From: Woeseiaceae bacterium
GTDB taxonomy: Bacteria; Pseudomonadota; Gammaproteobacteria; Steroidobacterales; Woeseiaceae
NCBI GenBank assembly: GCA_022866645.1
Contig: JALHUQ010000212.1
Span: 1-17,898, forward strand
DNA length: 17,898 bases
Reading direction: 5' to 3'
Part shown: piece after piece, positions 9,101-16,316 of the stretch
Layout of the letters: the number at the start of each line of letters is the position of its first letter
Numbering within the stretch: position 1 is the first letter of the stretch
Notes under the pieces: model-generated
What the model was told of the DNA's origin: nothing
Databases searched by the model: none
The model's input: only the letters and a program-made list of their open reading frames with translations
Made by a program: the position numbers and the translations under genes

Positions 9101-9672
9101 TCATTGCCGAACCTGCGCCACAGAATAATAAAGGCGAGCGTCGCTACGCCCACGCACAGCGCGAAGTGACAGTCGCAGGACTCATTGTCGATGTTAAGAA
9201 ACGCGGCAATCGAATCAGTGTTGTGCTGGACGATGATACGGCGCGGATGGAGGTCAGTCTGTTCAGCGAGGCCTTCCAGGAATTTCGTCATTTGCTGGTG
9301 AAAGACGAAATCGTCGTCGTAACAGGCGGTCTGCGCTACGACGATTTCATGGGCAGCTGGACTGTCAATGTAAAAAATGTGCTGCACATCGATCGAGTCA
9401 TCGAGTCGCGCGCAAAAAGCATGGTATTGAGCCTTGCGCCCAACGGTCAGGGCGAGGGCCTGCTTATGAAACTGCATGATTTGCTGTTGCCATTTCGTGA
9501 GGGCAACTGCGACGTTTCGGTGCGCTATATTGGTGACAAAGCAGCGGCCAGGCTGTTGCTGGGGCCGGAATGGGCGGTACGACCCAGTCGCGAACTACGC
9601 GATAAGTTGACGGAATTGCTGGGGAATAATAATGTCCGACTGCTCTACGCCCCTGGGCGCGAAATCATGTAG
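6154..9672 (+). CDS. dnaE: DNA polymerase III alpha subunit DnaE
   Basis: This is the catalytic subunit of the replicative polymerase (C-family). I chose the ATG at 6154, giving 1172 residues, because the family N-terminus (SANFVHLHVHTEYS) begins there; an in-frame ATG at 6106 would add 16 unconserved residues inside rnhB. Domains in order: PHP (about 1-280), palm with catalytic D406 and D408 (PDFDIDF) and D560 (KFDFLGL), thumb and fingers with GRGSGAGS and YGFNKSHSAAY, helix-hairpin-helix (GIGAIKGVG-like segment), the clamp-binding peptide QNDMF at residues 919-923, an OB fold (about 1005-1080) and the tau-binding C-terminus. The three aspartates keep the same spacing as E. coli D401/D403/D555. 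The PHP domain keeps the HLHVH signature but has Q43 and R203 where active PHP domains have His. The start shares one base with the rnhB stop (TGATG). Confidence 0.98.
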   Translation: MSANFVHLHVHTEYSLVDSTVRIPELVDRCAAEKMPAVALTDQNNLFGLVKFYKKAIAAGVKPIIGVDLRVVNDEDPEHPFTLLLLVQNNDGYRNLSKLITRAYIEGQVRGEAMARHEWLTAESCAGLLALSGGRQGDVGRAMVSGNNELAAASLRRWLVVFGDRYYLELIRTERAGEEELVRQSLLMAAEYKVAVVASNDVRFLQRDGYNSHEARVCIHDGRGLADVDRPRNYSDKQYLRSPEEMAELFADIPSALRNTVEIARRCNLDLQLGGSVLPEFPVPDGQTEDRFLESEAKKGLTAALAEKYDIENVPIRERDAYAAPYFERLKIELGVIQSMGFSGYFLIVADFIRWARKNKIPVGPGRGSGAGSLVAWVLGITDLDPLQHVLLFERFLNPERVSMPDFDIDFCMEGRDRVIDYVAERYGRERVSQIITFGTMAAKAVIRDTGRVLGQPYGFVDRIAKQVPFEIGITLEKALEDSEELASMYRDDEEVAAIIDLAKSLEGLVRNAGKHAGGVVISPGPLTDFAPLYCEEGGTNVVTQLDKDDVEAVGLVKFDFLGLKTLTIIDWAVQIVNEMHPGAGFTIKRIPDNDPKTFKLLRSTRTAAVFQLESNGMRDLIKRLRPDQFDDLVALVALFRPGPLQSGMVEDFISRKHATNKADIDYLHPELKPVLEETYGVILYQEQVMQIAQVLAGYTLGGADLLRRAMGKKKAEEMAEQREIFVKGATERGVTDRTATHIFDLMEKFAGYGFNKSHSAAYAVLSYQTAYLKAHYPGAFMAAVMSADLHNTDRLVTLKDDCRQLGLNLLAPDINQSAYHFSVSDEKTILYGLGAIKGVGRAAVESLIAEREENGAFRNLLDFCRRVDHEKINRRALEAMIKSGAMDGYGESRRSMMHQVPEALRSADQEAKAAAAGQNDMFGLAAVSIELEQELPVQLAEWQERLLLNAEKEALGLYLTGHPFDAVRNDARYLSDGKLSDIIAEPAPQNNKGERRYAHAQREVTVAGLIVDVKKRGNRISVVLDDDTARMEVSLFSEAFQEFRHLLVKDEIVVVTGGLRYDDFMGSWTVNVKNVLHIDRVIESRAKSMVLSLAPNGQGEGLLMKLHDLLLPFREGNCDVSVRYIGDKAAARLLLGPEWAVRPSRELRDKLTELLGNNNVRLLYAPGREIM

Positions 9673-9704
9673 TGTTAGGGTCCCGGATCCCAAAATAATA
9701 AGCT

Positions 9705-10664
9705 ATGGATTTGAAATTTCTGGATTTTGAACAGCCGATCGCCGAGCTTGAAGCGAAGATCGATGAGTTGCGCTACGTGGGTGATGATTCCGAGATCAAC
9801 ATCAACGAGGAAGTTGTGCGCCTCAAAGAAAAAAGTGCCTCGCTGACGAAAGGTATTTTCGGGAAGCTCACACCCTGGCAGGTTGCGCGCGTAGCACGCC
9901 ACGAATCGCGTCCCTATACGCAGGACTATCTGGACATGATCGTGCCGGATTTTCAGGAGTTGCACGGCGACCGCATGTACGCCGACGACCCGGCAATCGT
10001 GGGTGGCGTAGGTCGCCTCGACGGCCACGCGGTGATGTTCATCGGCCATCAGAAAGGACGCGATACGAAAGAGCGCGTGCGCCGCAACTATGGAATGCCG
10101 AGTCCCGAGGGCTACCGAAAAGCGCAGCGCTTGATGCGTATGGCCGAAAAATTTTCCATGCCGGTAGTGACGTTCATCGATACGCCCGGAGCGTATCCCG
10201 GTGTCGGTGCTGAGGAGCGTGGCCAGAGTGAAGCCATCGCCAGCAGCCTGTATCTGATGGCGGGGCTCAAAACGCCGATCATTTGTGTTGTGATCGGTGA
10301 AGGCGGTTCCGGTGGTGCGTTGGCGATCGGCGTTGGTGACAAGCTACTGATGCTGCAATACAGCATCTACTCGGTGATCTCGCCAGAAGGTTGTGCATCG
10401 ATATTGTGGAAGAGCGCGGACAAAGCGGAAGAGGCAGCAGCAGCGATGCGCATTACTGCCGCCAGCCTCGATGAATTCGGGCTCGTTGACCAAGTGCTTG
10501 GCGAACCGCTGGGCGGCGCCCACCGTGATCCCAAGGGCATGGCGGAAGTGATTCGCAACGCGCTGTTAAACAATCTAGACGAATTGACCAAGCTGTCGAC
10601 CGAGCAATTGCTCGAAAAGCGTCGACAGCGAATCGCGAGTTTCGGTCAGTTCAAAGAAGCGTGA
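9705..10664 (+). CDS. accA: Acetyl-CoA carboxylase carboxyltransferase subunit alpha
   Basis: AccA forms, with AccD, the A2B2 carboxyltransferase that moves CO2 from carboxybiotin to acetyl-CoA, giving malonyl-CoA for fatty acid synthesis. The 319-residue protein has the same length as E. coli AccA and matches it almost throughout. It has an N-terminal helix (LDFEQPIAELEAKIDEL), the crotonase-fold core with FIGHQKGRDTKE, TFIDTPGAYPGVGAEERG, the oxyanion-type loop IGEGGSGGALAIG, and SVISPEGCASILW. The 32-base gap after dnaE contains no convincing terminator or Shine-Dalgarno. The stop codon overlaps the tilS GTG start in a GTGA junction. Placement after dnaE is the common gammaproteobacterial one. 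Confidence 0.98.
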   Translation: MDLKFLDFEQPIAELEAKIDELRYVGDDSEININEEVVRLKEKSASLTKGIFGKLTPWQVARVARHESRPYTQDYLDMIVPDFQELHGDRMYADDPAIVGGVGRLDGHAVMFIGHQKGRDTKERVRRNYGMPSPEGYRKAQRLMRMAEKFSMPVVTFIDTPGAYPGVGAEERGQSEAIASSLYLMAGLKTPIICVVIGEGGSGGALAIGVGDKLLMLQYSIYSVISPEGCASILWKSADKAEEAAAAMRITAASLDEFGLVDQVLGEPLGGAHRDPKGMAEVIRNALLNNLDELTKLSTEQLLEKRRQRIASFGQFKEA

Positions 10665-12004
10665 CTTTCAGTGCCGCGAGCCTTGCGGAACATCTCGAAG
10701 AGTTCGAACAGTTAGCCGGCAAGCCGTCCCGCTACGTCATCGCTTTTAGCGGTGGGCTCGACTCGACCGTTCTCCTGCATGCGCTTGCTGAACTCAAAAA
10801 AAGCGACCCGCGATACGGCAATACGCCGGTGCTGGCAATTCACATCGATCACGGGCTGCAGTCCGAGTCACACCAGTGGCGCGATGCTTGCGAGCTAACC
10901 GCCGCAGATTACGAGATTGAGTTTCGATCACTGCGCGTTACCGTCGCAATGGACTCGGGCAAGGGAACCGAGGCGTCGGCCAGGGACGCGCGCTATGCAG
11001 CCCTGCACGCAGAGCTGCACAGCGAGGACTGGCTACTCAGCGCTCACCATCGCGACGATCAGGCGGAAACGCTGTTATTGAATCTGATCCGTGGCAGCGG
11101 GCCGGCCGGTGTCGCCGGAATAGGCGATGTTCGTCGATTCGGCCCGGGATGGCTGGTTCGCCCGATGCTGAATGTCGACCGCAAGGATATTCTGCAGTAT
11201 GCGACTTCGGGCGGATTGCGCTGGGTGGAAGACCCGTCCAATACCGACCATCGGTTTGACCGGAATTTCTTGCGTCATGAAATTCTGCCGCGCCTGGCCT
11301 CGCGTTGGCCCGATATTGCGGTCCGTCTGCAGCGCAGCGCGGGCCATGCGGGTGAAGCATCGCAACTGTTGATAGACCTGGCTGAAATAGATCTGAAAGG
11401 ACTGGGGTCGCGGTCTGCGCGATTGCCGATCGATGGCCTGGCGGCGCTGTCGAAAGCTCGGCAGCGCAATGTGATCCGTTATGCGCTGCGCGATAGGGGA
11501 CTGTCGACGCCGACTGCCGCGCAGCTTGAACGCGTACTGGATGAGATCATTCCTGCGCGCGTCGATGAGCAGCCCCTGGTGAGCTGGTCTGGTGCGTCTG
11601 TTCGCCGTTACAGAAACCGACTGTATTTGCTGGCTCCGGATATGTCGGAGGTGATCGAATCGGCCGCCATCTCGGGTATGGAACACGAGCTCGGAGTCGG
11701 GCTCGGTTTGCTGCGACTGGAACCTGGCGCCGACCTGGGTTTGTCACCCGCGCTGCTCGATGACGGTCTGATGATCAGACCCCGCATGGGTGGCGAGGAG
11801 TTTCAGCCCTTTGGTCAAGCACATACGCGCAAAGTGAAGAAGTTACTTCAAGAAGAAGGTGTCGTGCCCTGGATGCGCGATCGCCTGCCATTGCTGTATG
11901 CCGGAGAGCGTTTAATCGCTGTGGGTGATCTTTGGCTGGCTGATGATGCGGTCACGCGACCGGGCGTCGCAGTGCGCTGGATAGGGCGCCCTGCATTGCA
12001 TTAG
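10661..12004 (+). CDS. tilS: tRNA(Ile)-lysidine synthetase TilS
   Basis: TilS attaches lysine to C34 of tRNA-Ile(CAU) using ATP, turning a Met-type anticodon into one that reads AUA; it is essential in most bacteria. The 447-residue protein has the N-terminal PP-loop ATPase (SGGLDST at residues 30-36), HHRDDQAETLLLNLIRGSG, and the LRWVEDPSN segment. A middle helical tRNA-binding domain follows (about 250-320), then the C-terminal TilS domain (about 365-440) with RPRMGGE and KVKKLLQEEGVVPWMRDRLPLL. The start is a GTG at 10661 that overlaps the accA stop by 4 bases (GTGA); no in-frame ATG lies before the PP-loop. Length is close to E. coli (432). A 189-base gap follows, so the accA-tilS unit may end here, though I see no clear terminator. 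Confidence 0.96.
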   Translation: MTFSAASLAEHLEEFEQLAGKPSRYVIAFSGGLDSTVLLHALAELKKSDPRYGNTPVLAIHIDHGLQSESHQWRDACELTAADYEIEFRSLRVTVAMDSGKGTEASARDARYAALHAELHSEDWLLSAHHRDDQAETLLLNLIRGSGPAGVAGIGDVRRFGPGWLVRPMLNVDRKDILQYATSGGLRWVEDPSNTDHRFDRNFLRHEILPRLASRWPDIAVRLQRSAGHAGEASQLLIDLAEIDLKGLGSRSARLPIDGLAALSKARQRNVIRYALRDRGLSTPTAAQLERVLDEIIPARVDEQPLVSWSGASVRRYRNRLYLLAPDMSEVIESAAISGMEHELGVGLGLLRLEPGADLGLSPALLDDGLMIRPRMGGEEFQPFGQAHTRKVKKLLQEEGVVPWMRDRLPLLYAGERLIAVGDLWLADDAVTRPGVAVRWIGRPALH

Positions 12005-12193
12005 CGGAGGCCGCCTGATAACGTCTAACACCGTCTCTAGTCCAACGACGGCGCGGAATTCGAAGGGTTGGAAGAAAGCATCAGGTTGACCGGCAGGTTG
12101 TCCTGAATCGCTTTTGATCCAGCCCTTTCTTGTTTCTCGCCGGCAGCAAATTATTGGACTATTTGCAAAGTGCCCTAAATCACGGATTCACAC
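12005..12193 (+). promoter_or_regulatory. Intergenic region tilS-pyrG, probable promoter region
   Basis: This is the only non-coding gap above 35 bases in the window. It holds no open frame that I can support and no hairpin with a T-run, so no rho-independent terminator is visible. Weak promoter-like boxes exist. TTGACC at 12086-12091 resembles a -35 box but has no good -10 at the right distance. TTGGAC at 12154-12159 with CTAAAT at 12175-12180 has only a 15-base spacer and would give a very short leader. GGTTG occurs three times, at 12066, 12084 and 12096. A promoter for pyrG and the genes after it is expected from the gap, but its exact place is not resolved. Confidence 0.4.
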
Positions 12194-13843
12194 ATGACAT
12201 CGTATGTATTTATCACTGGCGGAGTGGTTTCTTCCCTCGGGAAGGGCATCACCTCAGCCTGCCTCGGCGCCATTCTGGAAGCACGCGGACTGACGATCAG
12301 CATGATTAAACTGGATCCGTACATCAACGTGGATCCCGGTACCATGAGCCCGTTCCAGCACGGTGAAGTGTTCGTAACGCACGACGGCACCGAAACCGAC
12401 CTCGATCTCGGCCACTACGAGCGTTTCGTGCGCACCGCCAAGGGCGGCCGGCACAGCAACTACACCACGGGTCGTATTTACGAAAGCGTTATCGGCAAGG
12501 AACGTCGCGGCGACTATCTTGGCGCGACCGTGCAGGTCATCCCGCACATTACTGACGAGATCAAGCAGGGCATCCGCAAGGGTGCCGGCGACGCGGATAT
12601 TTGCCTGGTTGAGATCGGCGGAACTGTCGGCGACATCGAGTCCCTGCCGTTCCTCGAGGCGATACGCCAGATGGGCGTTGAAATGGGCCATGACCGGGTG
12701 GTTTACGTGCACCTGACCCTGGTGCCCTACATTTCAACTGCGTCGGAGATTAAAACCAAACCGACGCAGCATTCCGTGAAAGAGCTGCGTTCAATTGGTA
12801 TACAACCGGACATCCTGGTATGTCGCTCCGAAAAACCGCTGCCGTCCGAAGAGCGTAAGAAAATCGCGCTCTTTACGAACGTGCAGGAAAAAGCGGTGAT
12901 CTCGGCCTGGGATGCGGATGATCTCTACAAGATTCCGGGCATGATGCACGATCAGGGATTGGACGAAATTGTCGCAAAGCAACTTGGTCTCGACCTGCCG
13001 GAAGCGGATCTGCACGAATGGCGTGCGATCGTGGAAGCGAAGCAAAACCCCAGCGCGGAAGTTAATGTGGCGCTGGTCGGCAAATACATGGACCTCAAGG
13101 ATTCCTACATTTCGCTGGTCGAGGCCCTGCAACACGGTGGCATACACACGCGTACGCGGGTCAGGATTCATTACATTGAATCTCGGGATATCGAAGAGAA
13201 CGGTACCGCGTGTCTGCAGGGTATGGACGGTATCGTTGTCCCCGGCGGCTTTGGTGAACGCGGTATTGAAGGGAAAATCAAAACCGCCCGTTTCGCACGG
13301 GAGAACGGAATTCCTTACCTCGGCATTTGTCTCGGCATGCAGGTCGCGGTAATCGAAGCCGCGCGTAACCTCGCGGGGCTGGACCGCGCCATGAGTACCG
13401 AGTTCGACAAGGACACGCCGCATCCCGTGATTGCGCTGATTACGGAATGGCAGGATCAGACTGGCGACCGCGAGGAACGCAGCGAGCAGTCGGAGATGGG
13501 CGGTACGATGCGTCTCGGGGCGCAAGCCGTCACTTTGCAGGCCGGCTCATTGGCAGCGAGGAGCTACGGCAGCACCGAGATCATGGAACGTCACCGGCAT
13601 CGCTACGAAGTGAACAACAATTACCGCGAGCAATTGTCGAAAGCCGGCCTGAAATTTACCGGGCTGTCTGTCGACAACCTGGTCGAAATGGTGGAGATCG
13701 AAGACCATCCGTTTTTCCTCGCCAGTCAGTTTCACCCGGAATTCACATCGAATCCGAGGGATGGACACCCCCTCTTTACAAGTTTTATCCGCGCGGTACG
13801 GGAACACAGCGCCGGCGAGTTGCCGGAAGCGGCAGAAGCGTGA
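12194..13843 (+). CDS. pyrG: CTP synthase
   Basis: CTP synthase converts UTP to CTP using ATP and glutamine-derived ammonia; CTP serves RNA, phospholipids and CMP-Kdo. The 549-residue protein has an N-terminal amidoligase domain (about 1-270) with the P-loop-like GGVVSSLGKGI, KLDPYINVDPGTMSP, HDGTETDLDLGHYERF and the EIGGTVGDIES motif. The class I glutamine amidotransferase domain (about 290-540) has the triad C379 (GICLGMQ), H514 and E516 (FHPEF), as in E. coli C379/H515/E517. The oxyanion segment VPGGFGERG is intact. No good Shine-Dalgarno precedes the ATG at 12194. The stop overlaps the kdsA GTG start (GTGA). The pyrG-kdsA-eno order matches Pseudomonas-type genomes and places CTP supply next to Kdo synthesis. 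Confidence 0.98.
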   Translation: MTSYVFITGGVVSSLGKGITSACLGAILEARGLTISMIKLDPYINVDPGTMSPFQHGEVFVTHDGTETDLDLGHYERFVRTAKGGRHSNYTTGRIYESVIGKERRGDYLGATVQVIPHITDEIKQGIRKGAGDADICLVEIGGTVGDIESLPFLEAIRQMGVEMGHDRVVYVHLTLVPYISTASEIKTKPTQHSVKELRSIGIQPDILVCRSEKPLPSEERKKIALFTNVQEKAVISAWDADDLYKIPGMMHDQGLDEIVAKQLGLDLPEADLHEWRAIVEAKQNPSAEVNVALVGKYMDLKDSYISLVEALQHGGIHTRTRVRIHYIESRDIEENGTACLQGMDGIVVPGGFGERGIEGKIKTARFARENGIPYLGICLGMQVAVIEAARNLAGLDRAMSTEFDKDTPHPVIALITEWQDQTGDREERSEQSEMGGTMRLGAQAVTLQAGSLAARSYGSTEIMERHRHRYEVNNNYREQLSKAGLKFTGLSVDNLVEMVEIEDHPFFLASQFHPEFTSNPRDGHPLFTSFIRAVREHSAGELPEAAEA

Positions 13844-14700
13844 AGCTTTGCGGATTTACCGTCGGCAATGACCGGCCTTTCTTTCTGATTGCCGGCACCT
13901 GTGTGGTCGAGAGCGAGCAGATGACGCTGGATACGGCCGGCGCACTCAAGGAAATTACGGCGGAGCTCGGAATTCCGTTTATCTACAAGTCCTCATTCGA
14001 CAAGGCGAATCGCAGTTCGCGCGACAGCTTTCGCGGCCCGGGCATGGAAGAGGGCTTAAGGATATTGAGTGAGGTCAGGAAGCAGCTCGACCTTCCTGTA
14101 CTGACTGATGTGCATGAAGACACGCCGATGGACGAAGTGGCAGATGTTGTCGACGTGCTGCAAACGCCGGCGTTCCTGTGTCGGCAAACGAATTTTATTT
14201 TGCGAGTGGCAGCCACCGGATTGCCTGTCAACATCAAGAAAGGACAGTTCCTGTCGCCCTGGGAAATGCAGAATGTTGTCGACAAGGCCAGATCGACCGG
14301 TAACAAGGACATCATGGTTTGCGAGCGAGGCTTCAGCTTCGGTTACAACAATCTGGTTTCCGACATGCGCAGCCTGGCTGTGATGCGCGGCACCGGAGCA
14401 CCGGTGGTATTCGATGCCACGCACTCGGTGCAACTGCCGGGTGGAGAGGGATCGTCATCAGGCGGGCGACGCGAATTCATTCCCGTGCTGGCGCGTGCCG
14501 CTGCTGCTGCGGGCGTCGCTGGATTTTTCATGGAGACACACCCGGATCCCGAGAAGGCACTGAGTGACGGACCGAACGCGTGGCCTCTGCAGAAGATGAA
14601 ACAACTACTCGAAACGCTGATGTCGATCGACAGTAGCGTCAAACAAGGTCCCTACCTCGAAGCAGAGTACGGTCTCGGGGTCCCGAATACGGAGCAATAA
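13840..14700 (+). CDS. kdsA: 3-deoxy-8-phosphooctulonate synthase (KDO-8-phosphate synthase), metal-dependent type
   Basis: KdsA condenses PEP with arabinose 5-phosphate to Kdo 8-phosphate, the first committed step to the Kdo of the lipopolysaccharide inner core. The GTG at 13840 overlaps the pyrG stop by 4 bases and gives 286 residues (E. coli 284). The open frame extends further upstream into pyrG, but that part has no family match. The TIM-barrel motifs are present: KSSFDKANRSS, FRGPGMEEG, TDVHE, QTNFILRVA, CERGFSFGYNN. The four metal ligands of the metal-dependent class are all here: C21 (GTCVVES), H195 (DATHS), E232 (METHP) and D243 (LSDGP), with the same spacings as Aquifex aeolicus C11/H185/E222/D233. 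E. coli has Asn in place of the Cys. GGAAG about 10 bases upstream may serve as Shine-Dalgarno. The stop shares a base with the eno start (TAATG). Confidence 0.96.
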   Translation: MKLCGFTVGNDRPFFLIAGTCVVESEQMTLDTAGALKEITAELGIPFIYKSSFDKANRSSRDSFRGPGMEEGLRILSEVRKQLDLPVLTDVHEDTPMDEVADVVDVLQTPAFLCRQTNFILRVAATGLPVNIKKGQFLSPWEMQNVVDKARSTGNKDIMVCERGFSFGYNNLVSDMRSLAVMRGTGAPVVFDATHSVQLPGGEGSSSGGRREFIPVLARAAAAAGVAGFFMETHPDPEKALSDGPNAWPLQKMKQLLETLMSIDSSVKQGPYLEAEYGLGVPNTEQ

Positions 14701-15983
14701 TGATTAAGATAAGTGAAATTCGCGGTCGGGAAATTCTCGATTCCCGCGGCAACCCGACTGTGGAAGCCGACGTAACTCTGGAAAACGGCAGTACGGCGCG
14801 AGCGGCTGTGCCATCCGGTGCATCGACCGGTACTCGCGAGGCGGTGGAGCTGCGCGATGGTGACAAATCGCGTTATCTTGGCAAAGGAGTACAAAAAGCG
14901 GTTGCCAACGTCAACGGAGAGTTGCGCAAGGCACTGCTGGGTGTCGAGTTCGCGGACCAGCGTGCCGTTGATCAATGCATGATCGATCTGGATGGTACCG
15001 AGAACAAAGCTCGTCTGGGTGCGAACGCCATACTCGCCGTATCGCTGGGAGTGTCAAAAGCCGAGGCCGTCTCGAAGGGATTATCGTTGTTCCGGCACCT
15101 GGGTGACAACACGACCATGCCGGTGCCGATGATGAATATCATCAACGGCGGTGCGCATGCGGATAACAGCGTCGATATTCAGGAATTCATGATTCTTCCC
15201 GTGGGTGCGCCGAATTTCAGGGAGGCGTTGCGCTACGGAGCCGAAATATTTCATAGTCTGAAGAGCGTATTGCGGAGTCAGGGCCTGAACACCGCTGTTG
15301 GCGATGAGGGCGGCTTCGCCCCGGATCTGCCGTCGAATCGAGCGGCGCTCGATACCATCATGACGGCCATCGAAAAAGCCGGATTTAGTCCCGGCAAAGA
15401 CATCTTGCTCGGACTCGATGCGGCGGCCTCTGAGTTTTACAAAGACGGTGTCTATGACCTGGCATCGGAAGGTCGGCAGTTCGATGCAGCGGGTTTTTGC
15501 GCATATCTGACTGAATTGGCAGACGCCTATCCGATTATTTCGATCGAAGACGGTATGGATGAGAGCGATTGGGAGGGTTGGCGGCTGCTCAATGACACCA
15601 TAGGCGACCGCATTCAAATCGTTGGTGACGATCTTTTTGTTACGAACACCAAAATACTGCGTCGTGGAATCGACGAAAAAATTGCTAATTCTATATTGAT
15701 AAAACCTAACCAAATCGGTACCTTAAGCGAAACTCTTGATGCGATTGCTATGGCAGAGGCAGCGGGGTTTAGCGCGGTAATCTCGCACCGCTCGGGGGAG
15801 ACCTCGGACTGCACGATTGCCGACATCGCAGTAGGCACGACGGCGACACAGATCAAAACCGGCTCCTTGTCCCGGTCCGATCGGGTCGCGAAGTACAACC
15901 AGCTGCTGCGAATCGAAGAGGAACTGGGCGCAGATGCAGGGTATGCGGCTCGCGACGCGTTTTCGGTCAAAGTGGCTGGATAA
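14700..15983 (+). CDS. eno: Enolase (phosphopyruvate hydratase)
   Basis: Enolase interconverts 2-phosphoglycerate and PEP in glycolysis and gluconeogenesis; in E. coli it also scaffolds the RNA degradosome. PEP is also the substrate of KdsA, encoded just before. The 427-residue protein begins with the family segment SEIRGREILDSRGNPTVE and has PSGASTGTREA, MMNIINGGAHADN, the catalytic pair E203 (GDEGG) and K335 (IKPNQIG), Mg ligands D240, E283 and D310, and SHRSGET. GGAG at 14691-14694 is a good Shine-Dalgarno, 5 bases before the ATG, which shares one base with the kdsA stop. Around 15675-15735 the codons turn AT-rich (with two ATA codons), unlike the rest of the gene, while the protein there stays highly conserved. 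Confidence 0.98.
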   Translation: MIKISEIRGREILDSRGNPTVEADVTLENGSTARAAVPSGASTGTREAVELRDGDKSRYLGKGVQKAVANVNGELRKALLGVEFADQRAVDQCMIDLDGTENKARLGANAILAVSLGVSKAEAVSKGLSLFRHLGDNTTMPVPMMNIINGGAHADNSVDIQEFMILPVGAPNFREALRYGAEIFHSLKSVLRSQGLNTAVGDEGGFAPDLPSNRAALDTIMTAIEKAGFSPGKDILLGLDAAASEFYKDGVYDLASEGRQFDAAGFCAYLTELADAYPIISIEDGMDESDWEGWRLLNDTIGDRIQIVGDDLFVTNTKILRRGIDEKIANSILIKPNQIGTLSETLDAIAMAEAAGFSAVISHRSGETSDCTIADIAVGTTATQIKTGSLSRSDRVAKYNQLLRIEEELGADAGYAARDAFSVKVAG

Positions 15984-15986
15984 CGT

Positions 15987-16000
15987 TTCCGGATACGGAA
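15987..16000 (+). repeat. Small inverted repeat upstream of ftsB
   Basis: TTCCG-GATA-CGGAA is a perfect 5-bp stem with a 4-base loop. It lies in the 29-base gap between the eno stop and the G-rich Shine-Dalgarno region of ftsB. It has no T-run after it, so it is not an intrinsic terminator. It could be a small RNA hairpin or a protein site, or chance. Confidence 0.4.
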
Positions 16001-16012
16001 TGGGGTAGGCGT

Positions 16013-16309
16013 TTGTTCAGTTCACGTTGGTTGCTGGTATTACTTGCTATTGCCGGGCTCGGTCTCCAGACCAAACTCTGGCTTTCCGACGACGGGTATC
16101 GCAAGACCGTGAAATTACGCACTGCGGTCGCCGATCAGCGCTCCCTCAACGAATTTCTCCGCGAGCGCAACGCCGCGCTGGATGCCGAGGTAATCAATCT
16201 CAAGCAAGGTGATGATGCCGCGGAAGAGCGCGCTCGTACCGACCTCGGCATGATCGGCAAGCACGAGACTTTCTATCAGGTCGTACCCGTCGCCGACGCG
16301 ACGGGCTAG
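16013..16309 (+). CDS. ftsB: Cell division protein FtsB
   Basis: FtsB is a small bitopic inner-membrane protein that forms the FtsQLB complex, which activates septal peptidoglycan synthesis by FtsWI. The 98-residue protein has a short cytoplasmic start, one transmembrane helix (about residues 6-24), a coiled coil (about 30-66) and the conserved C-terminal motif EERARTDLGM plus ETFYQVVP, which lines up with E. coli EERARNELSM and ETFYRLVP. The start is a TTG at 16013: no ATG or GTG is in frame after the eno stop before the membrane helix, and GGGG at 16002-16005 lies 7 bases upstream. The place after eno is the standard one. The usual next genes, ispD and ispF, are missing, and truD follows after 7 bases. 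Confidence 0.93.
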   Translation: MFSSRWLLVLLAIAGLGLQTKLWLSDDGYRKTVKLRTAVADQRSLNEFLRERNAALDAEVINLKQGDDAAEERARTDLGMIGKHETFYQVVPVADATG

Positions 16310-16316
16310 TCACCCG

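Noticed and set aside
9677..9700. GGGTCCCGGATCCC followed by an A-rich run after dnaE, terminator-like
   Set aside because: The stem has central mismatches and no room for a loop, and the run is A rather than T on the coding strand.
12003..12016. GCGGAGGCCGC hairpin after tilS
   Set aside because: It has only a 4-bp stem with a 3-base loop and no T-run, so it is not a supportable terminator.
13447..13839. Upstream in-frame extension of kdsA inside pyrG
   Set aside because: The frame is open but the translation has no family match. The KdsA fold starts at the GTG at 13840, giving the normal family length.
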